NCBI GenBank assembly: GCA_037976565.1
Contig: CP137674.1
Location: 3,894,784 to 3,958,783 of the forward strand
Direction: 5' to 3'
DNA from: Mesocentrotus franciscanus
Lineage: Eukaryota > Echinodermata > Echinoidea > Camarodonta > Strongylocentrotidae
DNA length: 64,000 nt
This document shows, piece by piece, positions 10,701 through 35,960 of the stretch (position 1 is its first letter; each line of letters starts with the position of its first letter). The notes under the pieces were generated by a model. That model searched no databases. It was given only the letters and a program-made list of their open reading frames with translations, and had not been told where the DNA came from. A program made the translations under genes and the position numbers.

Positions 10701-13700
10701 ACAGTCAGCTTCAGTCTCAAGTTCATCCTTACGACAGTAGATGTTCGGTCTGGTTATGATTGGATAGAAAAATATAAAACCTGAAGTGAATTCACATAAG
10801 AATAAACAAAATGTTATTGATGAAGATGAAGCCAATGCACAAATAAAATATCTTTAACTTACTTTGAAGTAGCCTCTGACGGAGTTGAGTTGAGTTCTTC
10901 TACTATGTAATCCGTTGTTGGTTCTAGTGCGACCTTCTCCATACACATAGGAGATTGAGTTATGTTCTGAATCTGTGCCTCGAGGTAGACCTCATCAGAC
11001 TGAGAAAAAAGAGACAAACATATAAAACAGATGACTACCAGCAATTAAAGTCTGGTTGTAATGTGAATAGGAATAAATACATTCCTTGTGTTGATAGCAA
11101 TATATTGTTTTTATCAAACCACCCCCAAAAATGACTTCCAGCTATAAACTGAAACTCTGATATTAAACATACATGTACAAAAATCTTGATGAAATGTTAA
11201 ATGAACGTTAAACTAGCCCTCAATTGAAATTAATGGCTCGTTGTTGAATTTTTTGGTATTACTATTTCCTAGTCATAAAAGCTACAAACTCTGGCAGGTG
11301 GCACATTATATTACCTTTCGATAATTCAGAAATTATAATTTCTTGTGCTTAGGTTTTTCCTTCCTGCTGCAGAATTGATAGATACATAATTGCAATAACA
11401 AAAATTTTGTCCTTGTCATCATCATGTTTTTCCCCACAAATTCTGCTCACAGTTATGAAGTTATGAGTTATAAAGAATAAAAACATCCAAAACATTGATA
11501 TTCTAACATAGATCTGAAAAAAGGCCTATTAAAAAACCCTTAAAGCTTTAAATGAATACAGCACCAGATTTGTTGAGTGACTGTCAATCACGTATGTAAA
11601 CCCATGTTATCAGCCATGTATTTCAAATGAAGGACAGGGGGGTGTTTCACAAAGACTAAAATCGACTGTAAGTTGGACTTAAATATGGCAGGCCATTCAT
11701 GCCACTGTTTGCTCTCACCATTTACAGGCATTGGTCCCTCAAGGGACATACAAACCCTGGTCACAAATATACAGAATTTACATCTTTTGATAGTTCATTA
11801 TTAAAGGAAAAAATATTTTCTAAAGATCATTGTTGAGAGACCAATGGTGAGAGCAACCAGTGGCATGAACAGCCTGCCATAGTTAAGTACAGCTTAAAGT
11901 CGGTCTTAGTCTTTGTGAAACATCCCCCTGAAGTAGTAAAGACATGAATACAATCTTAAGAAATAAACCATGCAATACACAACTTTTCTGAAACATTCAA
12001 TAACATATATATTACATTTTATGGCAGGCATTCACAATGTGCAGTTGTACACTAAATCATGCACATATGGAAGTATGCAAGACTGCATATTTCATACAAA
12101 ATCATATCTTAAAAACATGTGCTCTAATGACAGACTGTTCATATTAATTATTGTATGTTTGCCCTATCAACTTCACAGCATTGTAGTTACTAGCCATGAG
12201 CATGACAATAGAGTGAATGGCTTATTAATTGCATAGTGATTTGTTGTATGCATGGATACATTGCAGTTCCATATAGGTACTTGTTATGGAATGTGATCGC
12301 TTTTTTATAGAAATAAGTTGCTGAGAGCAATTCCTTTCGGAGAATTAATCAAATAACAATAAAATGGAGGGATTTGTCCAATTAAAAAGGGGTGGTTATT
12401 ACCTTTACTGGTAACTATTCTTATTAGATGAATGTAACTATTCCCGTTCTTATTGTAACAAGACTCATTTGTATCATTTCTTCATACTTTGAATCTGATC
12501 ATTTATGATTTAACATTACACTACTTTTGGCTGCAATGAGCAACTGCTATATTTCATACTTTTTTCCAACAAGAATTAATTTGTTTTCATGCACAAGGAA
12601 TTGGAATGAATTTAAAATGCAATGAAATATAAAAGTGCATGTGGAGAAGAAATATTGATCAAATAATTTGACATTCATGGAATTTGTAAACAAAAATGAA
12701 CAATAGTAGATGGAACAGGCAAAATGAGGACAACAAAGTACATAACATCTTCATTACAATGTTGACATTAATTCATCAAGAAATAAACAGTGATATACTG
12801 ATTTAGGAGTGTTTTTTTAAATATTTATAAGACATCTAGGTCCAGTCATGGATAATTGATAAAATAGGACAAAATAATGATTTCTTTTTTTTTTTCTTTT
12901 TTTTTATTGAAGAAAAACAAAACTTGGATATAGCCGAATGTAAACTGAAATATTCATGCTTGCAGGCAATTGATGTGCATAAAATTCCAATTTAAAAACA
13001 AATAAGATGGAGCAAAAGAGATGGGAAAATTGTCAGCTTCAAAATATATATTTTCCCCAGTTTTCTGGATAATCAAAGAGTTCCCCTGGGTCATGGTTTA
13101 AACTTGGTATGAAATCCTACATCAAGAAATAGTATTTAAAAAAAAACATCTCTGGTATTTTTTACTACTAAAGTCAGTTACAATGACCTCATATAAAGAC
13201 CAGTGTACTGAACAATGACTGATTCGTATTAAAGGGTTTCTTAACTCTTATCCTGCCAAAATGAATACAGCCTAATGCCACAGGGCTAATCCCCATTGTG
13301 CCAAGCCTCAAATCCTCCCTGTGCCAAGTTAATTTTGAGATAATCGGATTAACGCGATGGTACTATCAATAGCGCGTGCAAATCACTAGGCACAGTACAA
13401 TGAGCATGAAAAATAACTGCTATTACGAATGCGCGCAATCACGCATAAAGTACCGAAACAATGGGTCGCTCGCGTGAATTAAGCAGCCAATCGATAGCGC
13501 GCTCGCGTGTACAAAGCACTATAACGGTAGCGTGCATGTGGCCTTATGGCAGGATATGAGAAAGAGCAATTTCAAATTGTTACCTGAATGATTTTTTTTT
13601 AAAAGAACTATTTCACATAAAACCTGAGACGGGGATATTGTAGAATTATTAGATGATGAGGCATTGCTGTAGGACGGCTGAATTCGTTATTTTGAATAAA

Positions 13701-16700
13701 CAAAAGTAGACATCAATTTCATTCACAGGAAAAATAAATTCACAATTCATCTATAAAAAAATAAAAAATTAAGTAAGATAAGATATGTGGAAACAGCCAT
13801 GACAAATACTTGCAGCATAAAAGCAAATCATATTGTGACAAGGAACATATGATTTGTAAACAAAAAGTTTCAAGACTTACAACATGATCCTGATTTTGAG
13901 GCAAATTTGGTTGGATATAAAAGAAATTTGGGTCATGCAAACAAGAGAAAAGGGGAAAAACAATTAAATAAAAAAACAAAAACCTAAGTATTCACGACTA
14001 AAGTGGTAACGTAAACCAAACCTAGAGCAAAGTCTTAAAATTCTATTAATGAATTTACATTGACTATGTCTTTAAAATCAAAACACCTGAGTAAGATCAA
14101 ACTTACATGTTAGGCAGAGAGCCTGCTATTCAGTTTAATATACACCCGATCTCTGTTTTAACAATCAACAGTATTGTATAATGTTTCATATTTGATTTAT
14201 CATTACTCAGTATAAATTTCATAGCATTTTAAATTGAATAGAATCTCTAAAGATAAACAGCCTGAGAATGAGATTTAAACTAAGGTTTAGAAAGTTTTAT
14301 GTTCACACACTTGTAGTCTACTGTATGATAAACAGATCAAAATATCACTAGCATGATACCACATCTCTGTGAGCATATTACTTTAGAAGAAAAAAAAAAT
14401 ACAGTTTGTATACTAAAATTTGCAAACTTAAAAAATGAATTACTAGTTTATTATTCTCCTTGCATGAGTTGAGTCTCAGGGAAACAAATATAACAATTAG
14501 TGTACTAATGTAAACCTTTCAGGAATGCTAAATTATAGAAAGAACAGAAAATACAAGTATCTATCACAAGAAGATGACAGGCTAACAAAGATACTGGATC
14601 AATCAAACTTTCATGCGCAATTAACACAATTTTATCTTGTACCACATCACGCCTTGCTGTGCTGTCACAACTGCAGGGGTTAACTTTGCACATCGAGCTG
14701 CAATTCATACAAATCTAACAACAAGACAAATTAAATGTATATTATGTCACACTTTAACACTAATAGAAGCAGTCATACAGAAGTCAACTAGAACATAGCT
14801 TGTGCAAATGGGTCAAGGGAGTACGTTCTACAATGGGACTTATATCGATATGTTAATCTCAAAATTTAAATCTACAAACACAAAAGCAGAAAGGAACTTT
14901 TAAACAAAAATCAAATTCTGATTTTATTTCCTTTATTTCACAATATAGGGCAAAGTGTTATAAATATCTCCTATTCCGTTAGCCTGGATTAAGTTGTGCA
15001 CATAAATGTACAAGCACTCTACATGTAGTACTCTCGTACTGAAATGAAATGAAATAAAAGCTGTAATTTGAATAATTGTGATGCTCACATCATACACAAG
15101 TCTACTACTGGTCTGTCCACAAGCAAAGTTTTACAATACATAGCTGACTATCCACTATATATTACCTAATGAAGTTGCAAAGAGAACACATTTAAATTGT
15201 AACGAATAATGAAAGCATGTTAAATACTTATGTAACTAAGCATGCAGACATCTATAACTATAGAAGAAACTTATTTTTTTTTAAAGTTTTCTTTCTTTGA
15301 ATATAGCTAGTTTAATCTCGATTAGAAAATGTACATCACTTTACAATCCACTCTTTAACTTGGTCAATTATATGATAATGAAGTCAAAGTAAATGAAGAA
15401 CCGTTTCTATACCAATTTTGTTGCATTGGTAATTTTCTAAATATTTTCATATAAAACCATGTCCCTTTTGCAGCCAACCATCAAATTATGTAGAACTTTG
15501 CAGGAATTATGAATATGTCATGTATGTCATATCTGTGAAATTTAAACGTTAGCAGTGTCCTAATATTCAAATTATGCAAGGAAACCCATTTACTTGCTAG
15601 ACTTCACTGTCAGACACTATTGAGTGACTGACTGGCTTTTTCATCTTTGGTAATAACATACATAAAATGAGCTGTAAAGGGTACATGAGCATTTGTCTAC
15701 ATCAATAACCCACTTCTTGTAATGGCCAAAATTAAACTGATTGAATTTTTGTGCAGCATAAAACGTACGACCATTCGGTACAATGGTCTGAAAAATCAGA
15801 CTATTACTTACTGGCTCTATAGCTCCTAAGTCGATTCGACAACTAATAGTCGTTATTTTCCCACTTAAAGACATTTTCAAGCCCCCCTTTTTAGGGAAGT
15901 TCTAAATTAGTATTGTCTTTCAAATGCCGTTGGAATTTAACCTTTTCATTTTTTTGGCCTGCAAATGGGACATACCGGTAGTACCTTTAATATGCTAATG
16001 GAAAACCTTTCAAACTGAATCTCACCAATCAGATTTAATGTTGTTTTAATGATTTAATTGTCTACTTTGTATCAAGAATTTACTTTCAAAAGCTGAAAGA
16101 AACTGTACCTTCTCCTCACTATATGATCTTGGAAGAGTAAACGACCAGTATTACAATTTAATGCTTGGATTAAGTTTGAATGGGGAAGGGGGAACAACAC
16201 CAATCAGACTGTCTGAACACACTAACATCCTACTGAGTTGTGATTACCTGATATCCTCCTGTGGCTCTCATTCTGAGAGAGTACTGTTCACACAACCATG
16301 AGAAACGTTATGCGAGAACATGATTAAATATTTCAAGGTGTGGTGAAGTTATGAAAGGACAAGGAGATAGAAATAAGAAATAAAGAGGGAAGAGATGAAC
16401 ACAGAGAGGAGAATTACAGCAAGGAGAGAGAGATTGTGAAAGAGGGAAATAAACAAGGAAATACAAAGAGAAATCTTGAATGGAGTGAAGGAGAAAGAAT
16501 GAACGATATAACGCATGTAGACTGTAGAGCATAGTAGAAGGGAGGGGGGACAGTAGGAGGGGAGTTTACTTGGTAATCATATTATGAGAACAATAATTAT
16601 ATACACTCATCTCAAGCCTCAACATGTTGATAAGGAATAACATAAGTGTTATAATAGCAGTGATTATAAAAGGGGAGATGACTCTAACCTTACTCTGCCG

Positions 16701-17774
16701 AGTTTACTCACAATCATTCACACATAGATTCCATCAGATAATTCTTTTAGATGTCTAAGGCTCGTTCTGATATGACACGGGATGTAAAGTGTAACTCGTT
16801 TGCTTCATATTTCTGTATCTAACAACACAGAGCTCAGTGGATACGCGCAAGTCCTTTGTTACGCGCAGTTGCCATTCATTTTACATTCATCCAAAAACAG
16901 CAGCAATTTTTTTTTCTTTTTTTTTTCTTGGCGACGGTTCACCTTGCCATATCTGAACAAGCCTTTACTGTGAATAAGAACACATCCAAATGGTTTTACA
17001 GTTTTCCATAAGACCAACCAGCACAATTCATCAACCCATTTGGAATTTAAAGAAGAAAGACGAATGCTTCTTGGTCCAAACACACAGATTAAATGTGATT
17101 GCAGTCTACTGTATTAAAGGAAAAGGTTAAATTGACATTTTGTCATTTTCTCATCTCATCTTACCTCTGCATTGTAAAACTTTGTCTTCACATCAAGAGG
17201 CTTCAAAACCTGGATATAATAAAGAATTCACAAAGCACACATGAGGATCAATAATGACAACAACGTTGCTTGAAAAAGAAGCAAATTGAAAAAAAAAATT
17301 ATAGAATCATAATTTTGACATCAACTAAATACATCATTCTTACATTATAGATTTTTCATATCTGAATATCTTACAGGTACTGTGAATATCAGAGTTATAT
17401 TAATGAATGAATTTTAAAGAAGTCCTTGCATATACAGTATACATTTTTGTTAAATGATTACTATCAATCATCATTTCAATAAATTCCTTACTCGAGGCAA
17501 TAACTTGAAATCATCAATTGAACTAAAAAAATACAAAATACAAATTTGCGAACACTTTAAGATAATGAATAATTTCTTCTATTCTTTTTTTTGTTTATTG
17601 TATAATTTTTAGTCAGGGTAGGATTTTTATGAATAACAACGAGAAAGTGATATGGTATACAATATTTTAATAACAATTACCTGAAATTTGTAGAATTTCC
17701 TAAAACTCAGTGTCTCACCAGTTGGAGAGGTGTAGCTGACAGCACACACCAATCTATGACAAAAATGACAACAA

Positions 17775-17808
<34 letters not shown>

Positions 17809-20800
17809 GAGAATGTGGTTGGATATATTTATAAAAAGTTATTATCATGATATTCCTATCACTTTTGATTGATACTTAAGAGCACAAGAATCATATGCAG
17901 CATCTCTGATCAAACATGTATTTATATTTATCATTGTCGGTGAGATATAACAAGGCTTTAAAGAAGCGCAAAGAGGTAACTTACATGTGAGTGCCTAATT
18001 CTTTGACCTCATGATGAATGACCTGATCAATACACGCCCCTGGGGCAAGGTTAGGTGAGGGTGGGGTCGACCCTCCAGACAGGGTCAATCTCTGAGAGCT
18101 AGTCTGTAAATCAGTCTTCACATGGATGTCCTAGTCATATGATGATGAGACAAGGAAAGAAAGACATTCAAGAGATATGATGAGTACACACAATATCAGA
18201 TAGAAACAACATCTTGTTGAAATTTTCAATCAGACAGTCTAAATATTGATTGGCTCGTAGTCTTAATGTTAATCCTAAAAATACATGCAACCCCCCTGCC
18301 CTCCTCCTCTCCTCCAGAAACATTGCAATTACTTTGCAATACATGAATACATTACAAAGCATTTTCACCTTTTTCCTTCTTTTCTTTCAAAATCTTACCC
18401 ATTATTTGACCTAGTTCAAGAAAATCTGGAGTACCTTTGTGCATATAAGACATGACTTTCAACTACATAAAAGAAGGTATGGGGACACGTAGTACAAATC
18501 ATGTATCATGTAATCGGTATAATATGGGATAATTGCTTGTAATATTTGTGATAATCATTTTCATACCTTAGCTCTATTTCCAATCTTCTCATTTAATGTG
18601 ATGCTACTGGAAATAATTGTGTTAAGAAATAAAAATTCTTCTCCATAATTACCTGACTGTTTTGTAGGCTGTCATTATGCACACTCACAAAGCAGGAGAA
18701 TGTTTCACCTAAATATATGCTCCTGCAAATGAGTTGAGAAAACATTTTTTGTTAAAAATCTCTTAAATAAGCTGGATGTTAGGAGAGGGATGACAACAAA
18801 AATGATTGAAAGGCCTCATGTGATAAAGAGCTGTTATACTTACATGTATGATACTCATTAAATATGAAATGGTGATGAGAGCAATGGAACAATTAATAAT
18901 TTGTCACCAAACGGGAAATGTATCCCATGATTCCCATCCACGATCCCGCATTGATAGAGTAATACTGAGACTTTTGAACTTAACTAGATGTACATAAGAT
19001 ATGAAAAACATATTCCGTAATAAGTTGACAGTTACAATTCATATCAAACTGCTATTATTGAATTTTGGCACATTGTTTAGAAATCCCCTTACCCAAAGTT
19101 CTGTGGAAGAGTAAGAATTTCTCCCATGGTGAAACCAGGGAGACCAGACACAGCTCCACGACTGGAATAAAAGTCTGCTGGCTTACACTCAGATGAAACT
19201 GGAAAATATAAGAAGTACACAAGGAATATTGTAATTTGGGATAAGGGTGGCCTATAATAAAACTAGACAAACATTACTCTCGGCTTGATATGACTGTTTT
19301 AAGAATAGACTAGACAAATACTGGTCTAAAAACCATGATCTTGTCTATGAGCCTGTATAAGCTGTATAAGCTGATATTGCAAGTTTGCGCACTTTTTTTT
19401 TTCCTTTCCCACTTATTTAATTTGAAATGACAAGGATAATATATAACCACTGAAGAAGACATCTATGATCGATGAACAGACATAGTCCTATACTATAGCA
19501 TCGCTGGATTAAAGTACTGTAAAGTAAAGTAAAGAATAACGTACAATTACTAGTAGGCCTATAATATCAAAGAGACTCAGAGAATACTACATCGACTTCA
19601 AAGATGTCAAAAAGTACACTTGCAGGTTGCTTAAATTCTACTTGATAGGATAACATGTCTAGTATGGTAAGGGTGCACAAGATATGCATTTACTAGCAAG
19701 AAAAAGAAGAGGAAAATGAAAAAACAGGGCTACACTCAGATGGGTGTCTAGAACAGCTGTAATAGAAATGTACATTGTTTGATAACAGGCCATAAATATC
19801 AAAAATCTAGTCTGTTAAGTTTCACATTTTACAAACAACTTTATAAATATAGTATTTATAAGGTGTAATTCAGTCGTGAAGAATAAGATGGATTATAATA
19901 CAGTTTCAGTAAAATCAAGGAGTAATCTGCACAAGTACAAAATACAAATAAAATAAACACATAATAATAATAATATTTATAAAGCGCAACATATCCATCT
20001 CTAGAGATGCTCAAGGCGCATACAAATAATTTAAATTTATATTAGGAATTGATCATACTTGAGAAGTTGAGATTAAAGAAATATTATATGTTAACTTACA
20101 TGTAAGTTCATCATGGCATCGCCATGGTACATACAAAGTTGGCACAGGGTGATTATTTGTTTAGCATGCATTGTAATTATTAGTAGTAATTATTCTTTCC
20201 ATTCTTTTCCCTCCTCCTCTACCTAGTTTTGCATTTCTTTACATTCATGATCAGCAAAGCAAGAAATAAACAAAGATTTTTTTTTGAAATAAATTAATAA
20301 ATAAAATAAACAAACAAATAAATAAATAAACAAAATACTCACCATTTCCAGGTAGATCTCTGCTCTCACATAGAATAGGAATGTTTGAGACAAATGAAGG
20401 CTTTGTTAGCCTCATTACTGTATGATCAAGAAGAAGATGACAAAGAAAAAAAAAGAGAATTGGAATGGCATTAAGAATAAGAAGAAAAAAAGTCATTGGA
20501 ATTGCTGATGGCTTTAATAGTAATGATATTTGTATGGTGAACCATTTATATAACTTTGTACATGAGTAAAATATGTGATTAAAAAATGTACTGGACCAAC
20601 TCATACTCCAACTTACTTGTAAACTCTCATCTTAAACTTGTACAAAGGAGCTGCTTTATCTTTAAATATTGATGTTTAACTTTCATTTTTGCCACAAGAA
20701 TTTCTGCTTTTTGTTACAGATCTTTACATCTTTACATTGCTTTCTTACTATCATCATCATGTAATCATCATCAGCTCCAATGTCATCGTCTGACATCTTC

Positions 20801-21626
20801 TGCATAGGGTGTACACTTATAACCCCCACCTCCCCAAGATCTTCAATTCTTCATCTCTTTGTCCCGGCTCCGAATCCCTGATTCCTTCTGATTCTTTCCT
20901 GTCCTCCTCCCCTTTCCTCCTTCTTTTTGCTCCTTCTTTTTGCTCCTTCTTCTTCTATCAGTATCATCACGGGATAGCTTGTATTAAATGTAAGAGCTGC
21001 TGAAAGGAATTAGCATTTCATTCTTCTTCTTCTTCTTCTTCTTTTTCTTCTTCTACTTCTTCTTTTTCTTCTTCTCTCTTCTCATCCTCCTTTTTTCTTC
21101 TTTCCCCTTTCTCCTCCTTCTTTCTCGTTTCTCCTGTCTTCGTCTTCTCCTCCTAGTCCTAGAGTCTAGATCTACCCCTGGCCCTAGTTCCGTGGAGTCC
21201 TTGATCTCCTTCTCCTTCTTCTTCATCCTCCTCCTCTTCTCCTTGTTGTTCTTCATCTTCCTTTCCTTTCTTGTCACCCTGCTCCTTCTTCTTCTTCTAA
21301 TCATATTCTATTCTCCCATTTACCCTATCCTTCTCCTTGAATGAAATGGTTGAATTACTGAAATTAATATGGATGAAAAGAATGAACGAACAGACTACAA
21401 ACACAAAAATCAATATGTGGGGCCTAAGTCGCTACACTACAACTGACACGCCTACTTATTTTTCAATAAAATACATAGCGAAAGAATGACCTTAAAATCT
21501 ATATCATAAACACGTTCAAAAGTTATCACTTGCTCAAATCAAAATCAAATCAAGGAAGAAAGATACAAACTGAGATTGTATACCTTTTATTGACAGCAGC
21601 TGCTCTTTTTCTCTCACGACATCCAT
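7720..21626 (-). CDS. TRAPPC13: TRAPP complex subunit 13, complete, 12 coding exons
   Basis: Coding exons (minus, 5' to 3'): 21626-21584, 20417-20343, 19198-19093, 18722-18653, 18130-17985, 17753-17681, 17209-17165, 10999-10863, 10641-10440, 9689-9589, 8451-8304, 7833-7720 (TGA). All have GT/AG borders and compatible phases, giving 1260 bp or 419 residues; human TRAPPC13 is 417. Family landmarks: start [14 protein letters not shown] then [37 protein letters not shown]; the [12 protein letters not shown] block; [65 protein letters not shown] near the C-terminus. The family (DUF974) adopts Ig-like beta folds and is a peripheral TRAPP subunit that helps activate Rab GTPases in ER/Golgi traffic and autophagy. 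Start chosen by match to the family N-terminus; the frame stays open upstream. It is head-to-head with TRIM23. Intron 7 (11000-17164) is unusually long and repeat-bearing. Identity is very secure. Confidence 0.97.
8880..9353 (+). mobile_element. LINE 3' end with (TTGAA)n tail
   Basis: Lies in TRAPPC13 intron 10, antisense to the gene. It finishes with TTTTTAATAAACCTTGATTG followed by tandem AATTG/TTGAA units, the microsatellite-type tail of CR1/L2-like non-LTR elements. The open frame ending at 9082 (with [10 protein letters not shown] and [10 protein letters not shown]) may be the last part of its reverse-transcriptase ORF, but I cannot confirm this. The left boundary is approximate. Confidence 0.5.
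11635..11930. mobile_element. Foldback MITE, copy 1 of 3
   Basis: Begins CAGGGGGGTGTTTCACAAAG and ends CTTTGTGAAACATCCCCCTG, with inverted homology extending about 80 bp inward on each side (arms meet around GAGAGCAACC). Two more copies are at 30429-30711 and 54199-54484. No coding capacity. It sits in TRAPPC13 intron 7. Confidence 0.8.
13238..13563. mobile_element. CpG-rich TIR element in TRAPPC13 intron 7
   Basis: Imperfect terminal inverted repeats: CTTATCCTGCCAAAATG at the left and TTATGGCAGGATATGAG at the right. The interior (about 13340-13540) carries many GCGC and CGCG steps, in sharp contrast with the surrounding AT-rich intron, which suggests foreign origin. Confidence 0.55.
15461..15985. 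repeat. Dispersed ~500-bp repeat, copy 1
   Basis: Highly similar to 41576-42085 over its whole length (shared TTGCAGCCAAC, TTAGCAGTGTCCTA, GACTTCACTGTCAGACACTA). Copy 2 is bounded by TTAAAGGTA and TACCTTTAA, suggesting a MITE with short TIRs. A minus-strand frame with [16 protein letters not shown] is retained in both copies. Confidence 0.75.
17777..17808. repeat. (CAT)n microsatellite
   Basis: About ten CAT/ATC units in the short TRAPPC13 intron 5, just upstream of the acceptor of exon 6 in transcript order. Confidence 0.9.
19960..20040. mobile_element. SINE tail fragment with AAT repeat
   Basis: (AAT)n followed by ATTTATAAAGCGCAAC and GATGCTCAAGGCGCATAC, the end segment seen in the other SINE copies of this window (TATAGCGCTT... 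AAGCGCTTTACAG). Only the tail is present, in TRAPPC13 intron 2. Confidence 0.5.
21010..21300 (+). repeat. (CTT)n/(CCT)n pyrimidine tract
   Basis: About 290 bp of degenerate CTT and CCT units in TRAPPC13 intron 1. On the minus strand it reads as a Lys/Arg/Glu frame, a low-complexity artefact. Confidence 0.85.
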
Positions 21627-21804
21627 CCTGCTTTTATCTCTAGCGCCATCTGCGATGAAAATACAGACATTTATAATGTAAATATTGACTGGATTAATAG
21701 AGGTATATTTTAGACCGGTCGAAGGGATGATCAGAGCAAGAAAATTAGACCAAATCAAGAGATAATCCGAATGCATACCAATTTCGCCAATTCCTGGGCT
21801 TAGA
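21627..21804. promoter_or_regulatory. Shared TRAPPC13/TRIM23 intergenic interval, putative bidirectional promoter
   Basis: Only 178 bp separate the TRAPPC13 ATG (minus) from the TRIM23 ATG (plus). No convincing TATA box is positioned for either gene and the interval is not CpG-rich. Because two start codons lie this close, the 5' ends must share or overlap promoter elements. A plausible acceptor (TTTTCATCGCAG ending at 21650) and donor (GTATGC from 21778) on the minus strand suggest that a short TRAPPC13 5' intron (21650-21778) occupies most of the gap, so transcription of the two genes may overlap. Confidence 0.6.
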
Positions 21805-34073
<12,269 letters not shown>

Positions 34074-34185
34074 GGCCTTGTATCCAATCATACCTTGGTG
34101 TCTAGTCTTCAAGGACAGACCCTATATTGGACATTTTATTAACTATTGGGTCATGAGTGAAGACTAGCCAAGCTTCTAATAATGA

Positions 34186-34530
34186 TATTCCGCTTTTATA
34201 TAGCGCTTAATATACCAATGATGTCTCTAAGCACTTAACAGATATATTATTACCCTGATCATCGGATTCAGGCTTTCCCTCACACAATGTATGCAGATTC
34301 TCCACTCTCTGGGGAGCATTTCAGCCGGGCTTCATTTTACAGACGCTCACAATGCAAATGCAATGCATCCTACCGGGTACCCGTTTAACACCTGGGTGGA
34401 GAGTGGCAAATGAAGATTAACGTCTTGTCAATGGACGTGTTTAATGGTTAGTGTTGGGCTGGGATTTGAACCCCGTACCTTGTGATCTGCATTCAGGTGA
34501 CTTATCCACTAGACCACAACACCTTCTACT
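34186..34530 (-). mobile_element. tRNA-derived SINE, full length
   Basis: The minus strand starts GTGTTGTGGTCTAGTGGATA (A-box at 34517-34507) with B-box GGTTCAAATCC at 34472-34462, then the body with CCACCCAGGTGTTAAACGGG and a tail near ATATAGCGCTTAATATACC. The head resembles a tRNA but the 3' half does not close a cloverleaf, so it is not a tRNA gene. It probably lies in the TRIM23 3' untranslated region or just downstream. Confidence 0.8.
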
Positions 34531-34678
34531 GGTCCGGAGCATCTACAGTACAGGGCCTATTGAGTGCAGTCTCTACATAGTCTCCTCTCTCAGACCCTCT
34601 GTTATGCATTACGACTGACAAGGGTGTGTGCCTGCAGACTACTTGGTGTCTGGTGCAAGGAGGTTCATCGCTGGTGCT

Positions 34679-34892
34679 CCGACATATGCCCTGGTGACTA
34701 TTGCTCCACCCTACATTTCGTCAAAGCTATAGGGTTAGGTTTAGGGTGGCAATTGGGTGTGAGGTAAAGTTTAGGATAACGGTTAGGTTTAGGTATAGTG
34801 TGCAGTCAAGAGTTGGCTTTTAGAATTCGGTTAGGTTAGTGACTTAGTTTACAAAATTGACACAGAGCAATTGTCGGTGGAGCATATGTCGA
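34679..34892. mobile_element. Palindrome-ended element with telomere-like core
   Basis: Left CGACATATGC..CTCCACC (interrupted by 14 bp) and right GGTGGAGCATATGTCG are inverted. Between them are degenerate TTAGGTTTAGGG and GGTTAGGTTTAGG units. A similar core at 56318-56420 is also preceded by CCGTCAAA/CGTCAAA and TATAGGGTTAGG. Confidence 0.5.
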
Positions 34893-35513
34893 AACGGTAT
34901 CCTGTGTGTTGAGACTATGTGAACAGTAGAAATTTGCCAAACATTAAAATGTACAGGTAATAATGCTAATAATGCTAAGAAATGATATACTAATAGTAGA
35001 GGGTTCTTGTGTAACTCTCATGTCTGTTATACTTTACTCCTCTGATTTGGAAGATACATGTATTTATCGTGTATGTGAGATGCTGATTAAAATTAATAAG
35101 ACATGTTTTTCCCTGGACTTCTTTCATGTGTGCCAATCCAATGAAAGAAAGATATATTCAGACATTCAGAAATTCAGAAATGTCATAATGTATACTTTTT
35201 TGTGGACATTGCATAATATACTGTTGGACTTCAGTTTATTTCCCATAGTTTGTGCTGGATGTAAACATTTTCTTGATGACGAACTGCACATACCTTCTAT
35301 TTAAACATGTTTGCTGCCCTCATGTGGTGGTCGAACTGTACTCGTGATATAGTTTGAGTGGTTTGTCAATCCTTGTACATCAAGTCAGTGATTTTGGGTT
35401 TGATGTTTTGTTTTTTACCTGACTGCTGAAAGAAAGCATTCATGTGTATGCTTGTAAGTAAGCAACCAGGGAACAGATGGGAGTCCTCTCCAGGATGATT
35501 TTCTTTTGATTAC

Positions 35514-35519
35514 AATAAA
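35514..35519 (+). terminator. Possible polyadenylation signal for TRIM23
   Basis: AATAAA about 1.4 kb after the TRIM23 stop, followed by AT-rich sequence. It is one of several possible AATAAA sites and there is no direct evidence of use. Confidence 0.2.
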
Positions 35520-35558
35520 TAATAAATGTTATGTAATTACATGTACATGTATATTACA

Positions 35559-35960
35559 GGGATTGGGTATCTTTGCGTCAGATTCTAAATAAAATCCTGG
35601 ATTTAGCTCATGCTGCAATCATAATTATAAACCTTTAGGTCAGTCAGGAATCCCATGACTTTTACAAACCGATTGCCTGTCTGATTATCAAGATATTTAT
35701 GATTGGAATTAGAAATGTCAAAAACTGTTTGCCAAACGGTTTTGAACAGTTTCTAATAGCACTACAGTTTATGGGGGAAAATGAGTATGGTAAAACCGGT
35801 CACTCAAAGATTTTTACTTTTTTTAAGCACTTTCTGACCACTTTAAAGCGCAATTTTTTTAGGGCTTCAATATTACACCATATCCCAGACACTGATAACA
35901 CATAATGCAATGCATCTCAGATTTGTAGAACTGGAAACGTTGTTAAACAATGCCTTTAAT
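35559..35960. repeat. Dispersed repeat, copy 2
   Basis: GGGATTGGGTATCTTTGCGT to GTTAAACAATGCC; similar to 32690-33190 without its internal duplication. Confidence 0.8.

Noticed and set aside
34452..34526. tRNA gene
   Set aside because: A- and B-boxes are present, but the acceptor stem does not close and the sequence continues into a SINE body present in several copies.
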